Assembly (NCBI GenBank): GCA_002439805.1 | Contig: DJPQ01000023.1 | Coordinates: forward strand, 1 to 52,734 | Length of the DNA stretch: 52,734 nucleotides | From: Bacteroidales bacterium UBA6408 | Lineage (GTDB): Bacteria > Bacteroidota > Bacteroidia > Bacteroidales > UBA932 | Direction of reading: 5' to 3' | In this document: positions 1 to 7,754 of the stretch, piece after piece | Layout of the letters: every line of letters starts with the position of its first letter | Numbering within the stretch: position 1 is the first letter of the stretch | Program-made: the position numbers and the translations under genes | The notes under the pieces: generated by a model | Databases searched by the model: none | Told to the model about the DNA's origin: nothing | Seen by the model: the letters and a program-made list of their open reading frames with translations, nothing else

Positions 1-968
1 TGCAGCATCGTCCCCGCGTTGCGCCCGTGGTCGTAGCCCGCGATGAAGTCGTCCTTCAGGTCGTGCGCGAACATGGAGTTGCTCATGTAGTGGTTCTTCC
101 ACCAGCTCGCGTCGATACCGTCACGGTAGAAGTCCATGTCGTTGAACGTCTCATGGGTGATCGGCCAGTGGGCGAACCAGTTCTTGCAGTGGAAGGTCAC
201 GAACTCCGTGCTCTGGGGGAAGCATATCTGATAGTTCTCGTCCACGTGCGTGCTGACGTTCGACCAGTAGAGCATGGAGTTGTCGTCCATGGTCGAGTTC
301 ATCAGGCGGCCGCTGATCTCCATGTAGCTCTTTCCCGGGCGCAGGGTCACGCCTATCGCCCACTGCATCCTGTGGCGGTATTCCGTCTCCCCGACCCACA
401 CGGTCTTCGAGCCGTCGGCGTTGTCGACTATCCGCCAGTCGCACGGCACGTGGCTCGTCTGGCGGTGGTGGTGGAAGACGTTCCACTCCACGCCCCCGCT
501 TATCCACGCACCCGTCATCCCGACGTTCGCCGGCTTCACCACGTGGTTGTGGTAGAAGATGTCGTACCCGTTCGTCTTGTCGACGGCATACAGCAGACGC
601 CCGCCGAACTCCGGCACTATGCACAGCTCCACGTACTCGTTCTCCATGTAGAGGCAGTCGTAGGTCACGTCCTTGCGCGTCCGCGTCATGTTGTCGTTCA
701 GTGGGTACGGGTAGACGCTCCGCTTCGCCCTCTGGTACGACCAGTCCCGCTCGAAGATCGGCGACTGCTCCGCCGGGTCCAGCAGGTACGTCGGCATCGT
801 TATCTTGCCCTCCCAAGCCTTCACAGTGGAGGTCGCTGCAGGTGTGGCCGCGTCCGTAGTCTGAACCGCCGCGCTGCCTGCAGGATTCTGACCATCTGTA
901 GAGTTCTGGGCGCTCACGGCCGTTACCGCAAGCAGTCCCAGAGCTGAAATTGTAATGAATTTCTTCAT
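1..968 (-). CDS. DUF5107 family secreted protein, 3' end cut by window
   Basis: The frame starts at an ATG at 968 and is open to the window edge, giving 322 residues with no stop, so the C-terminal part is missing. The first 21 residues (MKKFITISALGLLAVTAVSAQ) look like a cleaved signal peptide, followed by an Ala/Thr/Ser-rich linker to about residue 48. The rest resembles the DUF5107 domain of Bacteroidota, with stretches such as VELCIVPEFGGRLLYAVDKT, SGGVEWNVFHHH and YMEISGRLMNST, which recall an aldose-epimerase-like beta-sandwich. Complete family members often continue into TPR repeats. It is the last visible gene of the minus-strand surface-glycan locus and lies 35 bp beyond the stop of the upstream lipoprotein gene. 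A role in carbohydrate processing is inferred from fold and context; no catalytic residues can be named. Confidence 0.82.
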   Translation of the reverse strand, partial: MKKFITISALGLLAVTAVSAQNSTDGQNPAGSAAVQTTDAATPAATSTVKAWEGKITMPTYLLDPAEQSPIFERDWSYQRAKRSVYPYPLNDNMTRTRKDVTYDCLYMENEYVELCIVPEFGGRLLYAVDKTNGYDIFYHNHVVKPANVGMTGAWISGGVEWNVFHHHRQTSHVPCDWRIVDNADGSKTVWVGETEYRHRMQWAIGVTLRPGKSYMEISGRLMNSTMDDNSMLYWSNVSTHVDENYQICFPQSTEFVTFHCKNWFAHWPITHETFNDMDFYRDGIDASWWKNHYMSNSMFAHDLKDDFIAGYDHGRNAGTML

Positions 969-1002
969 AAAATCTTTTGTCGTGTGTTTATTTTAGTTGT
1001 TA

Positions 1003-3483
1003 TTATTTGATTGTCTTTGTTCCACCGCCGTAAACGTCAGCATCAGTAACTGCTTTACCTTGATATTGGCAACCGGTTACATTCAGTGTTGCTTTTGAAA
1101 CAACTCCTGCAAATCCTTCCGCCAATGGTGTCACTGTACCCGTATCAAACGTAGCCACCGCTGTCGCTCCGTTAATCGCAACATTGTCTTTGGATCCAGC
1201 CCAACCAAGAGCAGCGCCAAGATATCCCATTGGCTTTCCCTTATAGGATTTGAATACAGTAGTAGCCGATGGCTTCGTGTCGATGCTGAGCATTGCACCG
1301 CCGCCAACAAGACCGCCGACCATTTCACCTCCTTGAGCCGAGCCTGTGGTTATCGTACAGTTACTTGTCCCTCTAACAATCGCTTTGTCAGAGGCGGAAA
1401 CGCCACAAACATATCCTGCAAGTCCACCAACATAAGTCTGACGTGCCCCTGAGTTCCCTACGGCGGCCTTCTGCCCATTCGCCGAATACACGATTATGTC
1501 GCCAGTATTTTTCGAACCACGCAAAATCGCATAATAGCCAGAGTTGAGATAGTGAACATCTTTCACATCAACACAACGTCCTAATACACCGCCAATAGCA
1601 TATCCATAATGTGTTGTTCCAGTCTCTTCTTCGACAAATGAAAGTGAGCCCTCATTGGAGCAATTTGTCATTCCTGTGAATGTGCTTCCTTCAGTGCCTT
1701 TCACCCCGGCATTTATCGCGGCGACGACACCACCGATTGCTCCGCCTTTCATTACAGACTCTCCTGTCTTATGAATTGACAGAGAACCTGTGTTCTTGCA
1801 ATCAGACAGTTTCACACATTTGCCGTTATATTCGGCATTTGCTATGACACCGCCAAGATAAATTGTCTGTGCTGCAGAGAGACTTGCATCGATAGAAACA
1901 TTGCCATGATTCTCAAGAGCAGAACTTGTTCCACTTATGGCATAAGCTACACCTCCTACAACACACCCCACATTTACTCCCGTGACGCTGATTGAACCCT
2001 CATTGTAGCAACGTGCAAAGTTTCCACCGTCATTATAGAGCAGCACGCCACCAATTCTGACAGGTTTGTCCGGATTTGAAATGTTAATTGCACCATAGTT
2101 ATAGCAATCCATAACATATCCCGTACTATTATTTGTACGGCATATACCTGAAGCCAAAATAATAGTTTGAGTATTAGCCGGCTTATCAAGGTTAAAATTG
2201 ACCCTACTATTGCATTTTCTTATCTGTCCGGAATTATTGGTCGCAAAGACACCTGCCCAACCGGTATTATCCCAAGTGTCAGTATCACCGGCAATCGTAA
2301 GATTGAAGATGCCCCCATTCTCTCCGATATTTGTAAACATCGGACGTACAGGATGATGAGTGATTGTATGATCATGCCCATATACAATATTTTCCAGTTT
2401 TTCTGTAGTATTCGAAGCCTCCAGATTATACTGATAATCAATGTCTGCCATCAGATGAACACCCTTGGCTGTACCAATAGTAGTCACCCATTTTGAATAA
2501 TCACCGGCATTCAAGTCAAGAATGAAGTTATTCCAATCCTCTGCCGTATATATTCCGCCGTCGACATAAGTCCCGTCTGCCACAAATTCTGTCTCAGTAG
2601 GATAGACCTTGCCGGCGTTTGCAGTGAAAGCAGATGTCTTCTTCACCTGATAGTGATTTTCTGAATCAACAATCGTGAAAGTCAGACCTTTCTGATAGTC
2701 AGCAGCCGGAATTGCTATGAACATCGGGGTGTTTGCCGCGATGGCAGCATCCCCATTGGAATATGTCACGGATGTATTGCCCTTAGTCTTTCCTTTCTCG
2801 TCCTTTCTCGGTGCGAAAGAATTTCCGGTTTCAGAGAATTTTACAGTAAATACGCCGCTGATTGCCTCATTGTTGTTCCCGTTGATGCGGACACTCTTTA
2901 TGGCTGCATTGGTGACCGTCAGCTTGATATAGGCCATCGTGTGCTTAAAAACCAACCCGGCGGAAGCAGATTTTGAATATGCAGACATGATTGCCGAAGC
3001 CTGGTCAAAATCATTTTCTCTGTATGCCTGCGTCTGAGGGACAGTGACATTCAGCGTATCCGATTCCGCTGAAAATGAATCCGCCACAATCGCTCCGGCA
3101 GGATAAACCGCGCAGTACGGAGCATCTACGACATCGAGCGTGAATGTCGCGTTCTTGGGGTTGGCCTTGTCTATGTTGATGTCCTTGCTGATCTTACCGT
3201 TCACGGAAATGGCATCACCTTCTGCCCAAAACACGGAGTAAGTCTTGTCACCGTTGTCGGAAATCGTTGTTTTGGTGCCTACGGACTGAGGCGCAGCGGC
3301 ATCAGCAGAGTCTGATGAAACTGGGGAATCCGGCAGCACGGCACCGAGAACTATGGTTTCATCATCAGTCTGTGGGGCATCCGGCTTCTGAACGTCCTCT
3401 TCAAGTTCCTTGGCGCATCCGGCGAGGGCAAGCGCGGTCATAATTATTGTGGTTATAGTATATATCCGTTTCATTTTCTTCAT
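1003..3483 (-). CDS. Surface lipoprotein: fimbrillin-like module plus GLUG-like repeats
   Basis: This 826-residue protein starts at the ATG at 3483; longer starts add residues that break the signal peptide. A lipobox (ALALAGC) is followed by the acidic stretch AKELEED, which fits a Bacteroidota surface-export signal. Residues about 60-310 form a fimbrillin-like domain with the hallmarks TKTTISDNG, VFWAEGDAISVNG and APYCAVYPAG. The rest is Gly-rich with recurring GLUG-like turns (IGGVLLYNDGG, IGGVLGRC, VGGLAGYVCG, VGGLVGGG), suggesting a repetitive beta-helix adhesin. It is a paralogue of the 10860-13124 lipoprotein. A role in glycan or host-surface binding is inferred. A small gene with a G9 tract lies 54 bp upstream in the same direction. 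Confidence 0.78.
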   Translation of the reverse strand: MKKMKRIYTITTIIMTALALAGCAKELEEDVQKPDAPQTDDETIVLGAVLPDSPVSSDSADAAAPQSVGTKTTISDNGDKTYSVFWAEGDAISVNGKISKDINIDKANPKNATFTLDVVDAPYCAVYPAGAIVADSFSAESDTLNVTVPQTQAYRENDFDQASAIMSAYSKSASAGLVFKHTMAYIKLTVTNAAIKSVRINGNNNEAISGVFTVKFSETGNSFAPRKDEKGKTKGNTSVTYSNGDAAIAANTPMFIAIPAADYQKGLTFTIVDSENHYQVKKTSAFTANAGKVYPTETEFVADGTYVDGGIYTAEDWNNFILDLNAGDYSKWVTTIGTAKGVHLMADIDYQYNLEASNTTEKLENIVYGHDHTITHHPVRPMFTNIGENGGIFNLTIAGDTDTWDNTGWAGVFATNNSGQIRKCNSRVNFNLDKPANTQTIILASGICRTNNSTGYVMDCYNYGAINISNPDKPVRIGGVLLYNDGGNFARCYNEGSISVTGVNVGCVVGGVAYAISGTSSALENHGNVSIDASLSAAQTIYLGGVIANAEYNGKCVKLSDCKNTGSLSIHKTGESVMKGGAIGGVVAAINAGVKGTEGSTFTGMTNCSNEGSLSFVEEETGTTHYGYAIGGVLGRCVDVKDVHYLNSGYYAILRGSKNTGDIIVYSANGQKAAVGNSGARQTYVGGLAGYVCGVSASDKAIVRGTSNCTITTGSAQGGEMVGGLVGGGAMLSIDTKPSATTVFKSYKGKPMGYLGAALGWAGSKDNVAINGATAVATFDTGTVTPLAEGFAGVVSKATLNVTGCQYQGKAVTDADVYGGGTKTIK

Positions 3484-3537
3484 ATAAGAGTTAAAAGTTT
3501 GACATTGCACCCATTGAATCATCGTCAAAACAGGAGA

Positions 3538-3699
3538 CTATTTCCACTGGAACGCTCCCTCAACCTCATAGAGGTCATCTGTGGAGCCTTGTCCGTTCAA
3601 CGATTGGCAGAATCCCATTTCAAGACGGGTTGTCACGATTTTCATCTCAGGTGAAGCATACCCCCCCCCGACGATTTTTTTAGTTTCAGTGTTTTTCAT
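3538..3699 (-). CDS. Small Bacteroidota protein with in-frame G9 tract
   Basis: An ATG at 3699 opens a 53-codon frame ending in TAG at 3538. It begins MKNTETKKIV, continues GGGYASPEMKIV and ends EVEGAFQWK. The layout, with a short basic start, an APEM/SPEMKIV-like motif, a single Cys (GFCQS) and an acidic C-terminus, is that of the tiny proteins often found beside surface lipoprotein genes in Bacteroidales; their function is unknown to me. Three glycine codons are encoded by nine consecutive G (3661-3669). Nine keeps the frame open, whereas eight or ten would stop translation within about ten codons. It precedes the fimbrillin/GLUG lipoprotein by 54 bp and is probably co-transcribed. Confidence 0.6.
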   Translation of the reverse strand: MKNTETKKIVGGGYASPEMKIVTTRLEMGFCQSLNGQGSTDDLYEVEGAFQWK

Positions 3700-3734
3700 A
3701 TTTATAAACATTTGGTTTTCAATTCAATTAACAT

Positions 3735-3775
3735 TTTTGAGATGTATTTTGAGTCAGATTCTTATGAGACTCAAA
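3735..3775. repeat. Hairpin carrying a dispersed repeat
   Basis: TTTTGAGTC and GACTCAAAA pair around a 12-base loop just after the stop of the SusE/F-position lipoprotein gene. The left part, 3735-3760, is almost identical to 33735-33761 (one extra T there). It may help terminate the lipoprotein transcript, although there is no long T run. The shared 26 bases suggest a relic of the larger repeat described at 33707-33881. Confidence 0.5.
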
Positions 3776-3779
3776 ACAC

Positions 3780-5951
3780 CTATTTGTTATATCGCACAGC
3801 CACATATGACAGGCACGAGCGCTTCACGTTCTGGATGGTCGCCCCGTCGTAGGAAATCGGGAGCAGACCGTCGTAGCCGGAAATGTCCTTCGCCGGCATG
3901 AGACGGACATAGACTGCTTCCTTGCCGAAAAGGTCGGCGGTGACAGGCAGGGTGAAGGACATGTTCTTCGCGCCCGGGCAGTGATACTGGCGGTAGGAGC
4001 CGTTCTTAGGATAGTCCGGAACGGTGTAGGTCCACTCGGTGCCGACGGAGGTGTTCTGGACAAAGTTCCCGGTGTAGGAGTCTGCCGTGAGCGTGTGCCA
4101 GGTCTCGCCGTCGGTCGAGTATTTCAGCCACCAGTAGCGCGGCGCTCCGACGTCGGCTCCGACTGTGTTGAACGCGGCCACCTGCACGGAGAGAGGCGCG
4201 TTTGCCTCGGTGAGAGCGGCCGTGGAGAACTCAATCTGCCAGTAGTATTCGTCGAGCTTCGGATCGGCGTGGTTGCCGGAGAACCAGTAGGCACCGAACC
4301 ATGCCGGGCCTTCTGTCTGGGAGACGATTCCGGAAGCGGTGCCGGAAAGAGGGCCGAGGGAGCTCCAGTCCTGGCTCGGGGAAATTTCGCGAAGAGCCGG
4401 CTTGGAATAACTCAGACCAGGCTTGTTGAGCACGTCGGCATAGCTGGTCCACTCGCAGAGCTTCCCGGTGAACGGCTCGCCGTCGAGGGCGATGTCGGCG
4501 CGGCTCTGCGGACGAATCTGGTAGCGGCCGATGTTGCCGAGCCCGGTCACATAGTCCTCCAGACGGGTGTCGGAGGCCGCCTCGGTGCTGTTCCACTCGA
4601 AGTTGTCGCAGGTCTCGTTCACGATGATTCCGCTCACGCTGCCGCTGCCCTGCGGAAGTCCCTTGCCGTCACGCGCCCATGAGGCGGTGGTGTTGGTCAG
4701 GAGGTAAATCGTGCTGCCGGTCTTGTCGAGAAGCGGCATAGGGTATTTGTTGATTATGCTGCTGCGGGTGTTGTCAATCGGGACAAACGCGCCCTTGGAA
4801 ACGGGAATTTCGCAGCCGGTGAGCGTCACGAGAGTGTTGATGTCGCTGTCGGTGAGTTCATTGACTGTCTTTGTGCGAGGCGTGACGTCGGTCTCGCTGC
4901 CGGAAGCGGCGGAGACTATGTCGTAGGCCTTGAGACCCTCTACAGTGTAGTGCTCGGGATTAGTGTGGCGGATGAGTTTCCTTCCCTTGAGCGAAACCGT
5001 CGCGAGGTCGTACCTCTTGAGCGAGAGCGCGTCCTCCGAGTCGAAAATGAGTTTGACCCCGTATGATTCGCCTTCTTCCGTGCTCTGGAGATATACTGTC
5101 CTGCCGGCGAGAGTGAGGTCCTGAATGATTACGGACATATTCTCGTTCGGGGCGGCGTTGCCTTCGGAGTTGTCGCTGATGACACGTCCGGTGAGGGCGT
5201 ATGGCTTCAGGATTATGCCGTCGGCGTCGAGGTCGCTGTTGTCAGGGTCAGCATCGTCGAAGGTGAGGGAGCGGAGACCGCCGACCGTGAGCGGAACGGT
5301 CTGAACATCGCCGCGAGTGCCCTGGGTGACATAGAGCCGTGCGGTGAGGGCGCGGCCGACATTGTCGGTGGAGGTGAGTTCGATGATGGCGGTGCGTGGT
5401 GTGTCACTGAGGTTTTCGCGGACGGCATAGATGAAGGTGCCGTCGGCATTTACCCTGGCGAGGGGTTCCTCAATCCAGTCGCCGCCATCGGGATAGACGA
5501 CGCTGCCGCTGATTTTCTCTATCGGAATCACGGTCTCGAACCGGGCCGATTGAGCGCCGTTTTCAAACGGAACGGTAACGTTCCTTTCGGTGAAATGGAA
5601 GGTGGCGTTCTCTGCGCCGCCCTGAATGAGACTCAACATGAGCTCGCGCCGGCCGCTGGTGAGGCGGATGTCAGCCTTGCGCTCCCGTCCGGGGTTTGCG
5701 CTGAAGCTCACCTCGATTTCGTTGTCTCCGGTCCAGCGTGATGTGGAGAGGGATGCCCAGTCGCCGCCGGCGATGATTTCTGCGGTCACTTCGGATGATG
5801 CGATGACGACGTAGGACGCGCTCCCCTCTGCCGCATCGACCGCGATTTCCGGAGCCGTGCATCCGAGTTCCGTCACCTCGATGAATTCCGGCTGCCGTCC
5901 GCAGGCTGTCAGAAGCGACAAGAGAAAGAATATGTATAATATCTTTTTCAT
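3780..5951 (-). CDS. SusE/F-position surface lipoprotein with DUF5689-like domain
   Basis: This 723-residue protein has a lipobox (LSLLTAC) after a short signal peptide. Residues about 25-110 and 115-215 look like two BACON-type immunoglobulin-like domains (for example ADIRLTSGRRELMLSLIQGG). The stretch from about 230 to 480, with YALTGRVISDNSEGN and MSVIIQDLTLAGRTVYLQ, resembles the OB-fold-like DUF5689 domain. The C-terminal third looks like a beta-sandwich (YWWLKYSTDGETWHTL), possibly carbohydrate-binding. The gene follows susD, separated from it by a strongly structured 96-bp element. Position and lipoprotein signal suggest a cell-surface glycan-binding partner of the SusCD transporter; the ligand cannot be read from sequence. 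Confidence 0.75.
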   Translation of the reverse strand: MKKILYIFFLLSLLTACGRQPEFIEVTELGCTAPEIAVDAAEGSASYVVIASSEVTAEIIAGGDWASLSTSRWTGDNEIEVSFSANPGRERKADIRLTSGRRELMLSLIQGGAENATFHFTERNVTVPFENGAQSARFETVIPIEKISGSVVYPDGGDWIEEPLARVNADGTFIYAVRENLSDTPRTAIIELTSTDNVGRALTARLYVTQGTRGDVQTVPLTVGGLRSLTFDDADPDNSDLDADGIILKPYALTGRVISDNSEGNAAPNENMSVIIQDLTLAGRTVYLQSTEEGESYGVKLIFDSEDALSLKRYDLATVSLKGRKLIRHTNPEHYTVEGLKAYDIVSAASGSETDVTPRTKTVNELTDSDINTLVTLTGCEIPVSKGAFVPIDNTRSSIINKYPMPLLDKTGSTIYLLTNTTASWARDGKGLPQGSGSVSGIIVNETCDNFEWNSTEAASDTRLEDYVTGLGNIGRYQIRPQSRADIALDGEPFTGKLCEWTSYADVLNKPGLSYSKPALREISPSQDWSSLGPLSGTASGIVSQTEGPAWFGAYWFSGNHADPKLDEYYWQIEFSTAALTEANAPLSVQVAAFNTVGADVGAPRYWWLKYSTDGETWHTLTADSYTGNFVQNTSVGTEWTYTVPDYPKNGSYRQYHCPGAKNMSFTLPVTADLFGKEAVYVRLMPAKDISGYDGLLPISYDGATIQNVKRSCLSYVAVRYNK

Positions 5952-5985
5952 TTTTGAATGTTTTATCAGTTTATATCGTATTGAC

Positions 5986-6081
5986 GGAGGATGAAGACAT
6001 CAGAGGGAACCACCAAAACGCTATCGCGTTTCGGTCCCCCACGTGTGCGTGGACCAACACCCTCTGATGTCTCCAACCTCC
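5986..6081 (-). repeat. Branched hairpin element between susD and the next gene
   Basis: The outer arms GACATCAGAGGG (5996-6007) and CCCTCTGATGTC (6060-6071) are perfectly complementary and extend through GGAGG/CCTCC at 5986-5990 and 6077-6081. Inside are two more hairpins, AAACGC/GCGTTT and CACG/CGTG, so the RNA could fold as a three-way junction. It begins 5 bases after the susD stop. It could set relative levels of susCD and the downstream lipoprotein by attenuation or by protecting a 3' end, or be a REP-type repeat. Confidence 0.7.
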
Positions 6082-6086
6082 TTTCA

Positions 6087-7736
6087 TTACTCTCCGTATT
6101 CATCATTGGTCAGCACTCCACCCGACGCTGCAACCTGATCGGCCGGAATAGGCCAGTAGCGGTTGCAAGGGCGTACGTTTCGGCTGATGAGCGAGCCGGT
6201 GTTGTACTGCGAGGTGCGCTCATACCAGATGCCCCAGCGGACAAGGTCGAACTTGCGGTTATACTCGCCGAGAAGCTCCTTGGCGCACTCGCGGCGGATT
6301 TCCTCCATGAGCAGGTCGGTGTTGCCCCCGACGTCGGCGAGCGTGAGTTCCGGCAGGGCGGCACGGCTGCGGGTCATGTTCAGATAACTGAGGGCCTGAG
6401 TCGTGTTCCCGAGCATCAGATGCGCCTCCGCAAGGCCGAGAACCGCTCCCGCATAGCGGAAAATCTTGTAGTTGTTCGCGTCGCGGGTGCTGCGCATATC
6501 CGGACACCAGAACTTGTTGCCGAGCCACGGAGTGCTCGCCGAATTCATCCTGTTCCACGAACCGTCGTCCCTGCGGAGGCCGAAGAACATCACCTCCTTC
6601 TCGCCTGCCCGTCCGGAGTCGTCCGGGTCGTAGCCGCGCCAGCGCCATGCAAGGTTGCCGGAGCCTCCGCGGGCCTTGTCCGCGCCGTTGGAGTATTCGC
6701 CGGAGCGAAGGTCAGAGGACGAGTATGGCAGAAGGTTCTGGCAAAGGTACGGAGTCGGGCGTGCCGAGGTGTAGGTCATCGCGTGCGCACCGAGTTCGGG
6801 GATGCCGATGCCGTAATAGACGTCCGAGATGATTTCCTCCTGCGCGAACTCGTCGCTCACGATGTTCTGGGCGCGGAGTGGGGTGGTCCAGCTGGCGAGC
6901 GTGCCCACAATCTGAAGTCCGTTAGGCTCATAGGTGTTAGGAACCTCCCAGATGGACTCACGGCTGTACTTCACGCTGAAAGGAACGTCCGTGAGAGGGT
7001 ACTGCGAAAGCTCGCCGTAAATTCCCTCAAGTTGTCCGAAGAACTCCACGGCCCCGTCCCAGTCCTTGTTCCACAGGCAGAGGCGGCCTCCGAGCATGAG
7101 TCCGAGCGCCCGTCCCATGCGGTAGTCGGTGCCGGAATCGTAGCTCCTTCGTGCCTCAAGGGCGGGAAGATTGGAGCGGAGCTCGGAGATGCAGAACGCG
7201 CGTGTGTCGGCGGCTGACATTCTCGGAAGCTTCACAATCGCGTCCCGGTTGTCCTCTGTCACGCGCTCGGTGTAGAACGGCACGTCGCCGAAGGTGGAGG
7301 TCAGAAGATACCAGTAGAATGAGCGGAGAACGGCGCACTCGGCATAGAGCGGAGCGGCATCGTCGACCGTAATGTAGCCCTCCGAGACGGCCCTGTCGAT
7401 GTAAAAGACCATTGAGTTGGTGCGTGATACTCCCTGATAGCCCCTCTGCCACACGGTGGATGCGGCTCCCGGACGTGCCGGAGCGATGTCGCACACGGCG
7501 TCAATCTGATTATCGACGTTCAGGAACATGAGGTCGGTGTCGCATTCGCACATCTCCCAGAATCCCATGTTCGTGTAAATCAGGCGGAGCGGAGAGTAGC
7601 AGGCGTTCAGTCCGGTCTTTATCTGCTCCACGCTGCGGTAGTACTTGTCCCCCTCGGTGTAGGAGGTTATCTTTTCCTTCAGCGAGCATGAGACCGCGCC
7701 GAAGCATATCAAGGCAATATAAACTATCTTTTTCAT
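6087..7736 (-). CDS. SusD/RagB family nutrient-binding lipoprotein
   Basis: This 549-residue protein begins MKKIVYIALICFGAVSC, a lipoprotein signal; an ATG two codons earlier is also possible. SusD features include the N-terminal YYRSVEQIKTGLNACYSPLR, the TPR-like helical core (RTNSMVFYIDRAV, LRSFYWYLLTSTFGDVPFYT) and the C-terminal RRECAKELLGEYNRKFDLVRWG followed by a YWPIPADQV ending. SusD proteins cap the SusC barrel and hand over glycans at the cell surface. It is 18 bp downstream of susC, the usual order and spacing. Substrate specificity cannot be deduced. Confidence 0.95.
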   Translation of the reverse strand: MKKIVYIALICFGAVSCSLKEKITSYTEGDKYYRSVEQIKTGLNACYSPLRLIYTNMGFWEMCECDTDLMFLNVDNQIDAVCDIAPARPGAASTVWQRGYQGVSRTNSMVFYIDRAVSEGYITVDDAAPLYAECAVLRSFYWYLLTSTFGDVPFYTERVTEDNRDAIVKLPRMSAADTRAFCISELRSNLPALEARRSYDSGTDYRMGRALGLMLGGRLCLWNKDWDGAVEFFGQLEGIYGELSQYPLTDVPFSVKYSRESIWEVPNTYEPNGLQIVGTLASWTTPLRAQNIVSDEFAQEEIISDVYYGIGIPELGAHAMTYTSARPTPYLCQNLLPYSSSDLRSGEYSNGADKARGGSGNLAWRWRGYDPDDSGRAGEKEVMFFGLRRDDGSWNRMNSASTPWLGNKFWCPDMRSTRDANNYKIFRYAGAVLGLAEAHLMLGNTTQALSYLNMTRSRAALPELTLADVGGNTDLLMEEIRRECAKELLGEYNRKFDLVRWGIWYERTSQYNTGSLISRNVRPCNRYWPIPADQVAASGGVLTNDEYGE

Positions 7737-7754
7737 ATCCATGTCCTCCCGAGG

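Noticed and set aside
27..947. Long + strand reading frame over the first kilobase
   Set aside because: It is antisense to a minus-strand frame with a signal peptide and clear DUF5107 motifs; its own protein is Val/His/Arg-rich with no recognisable domain.
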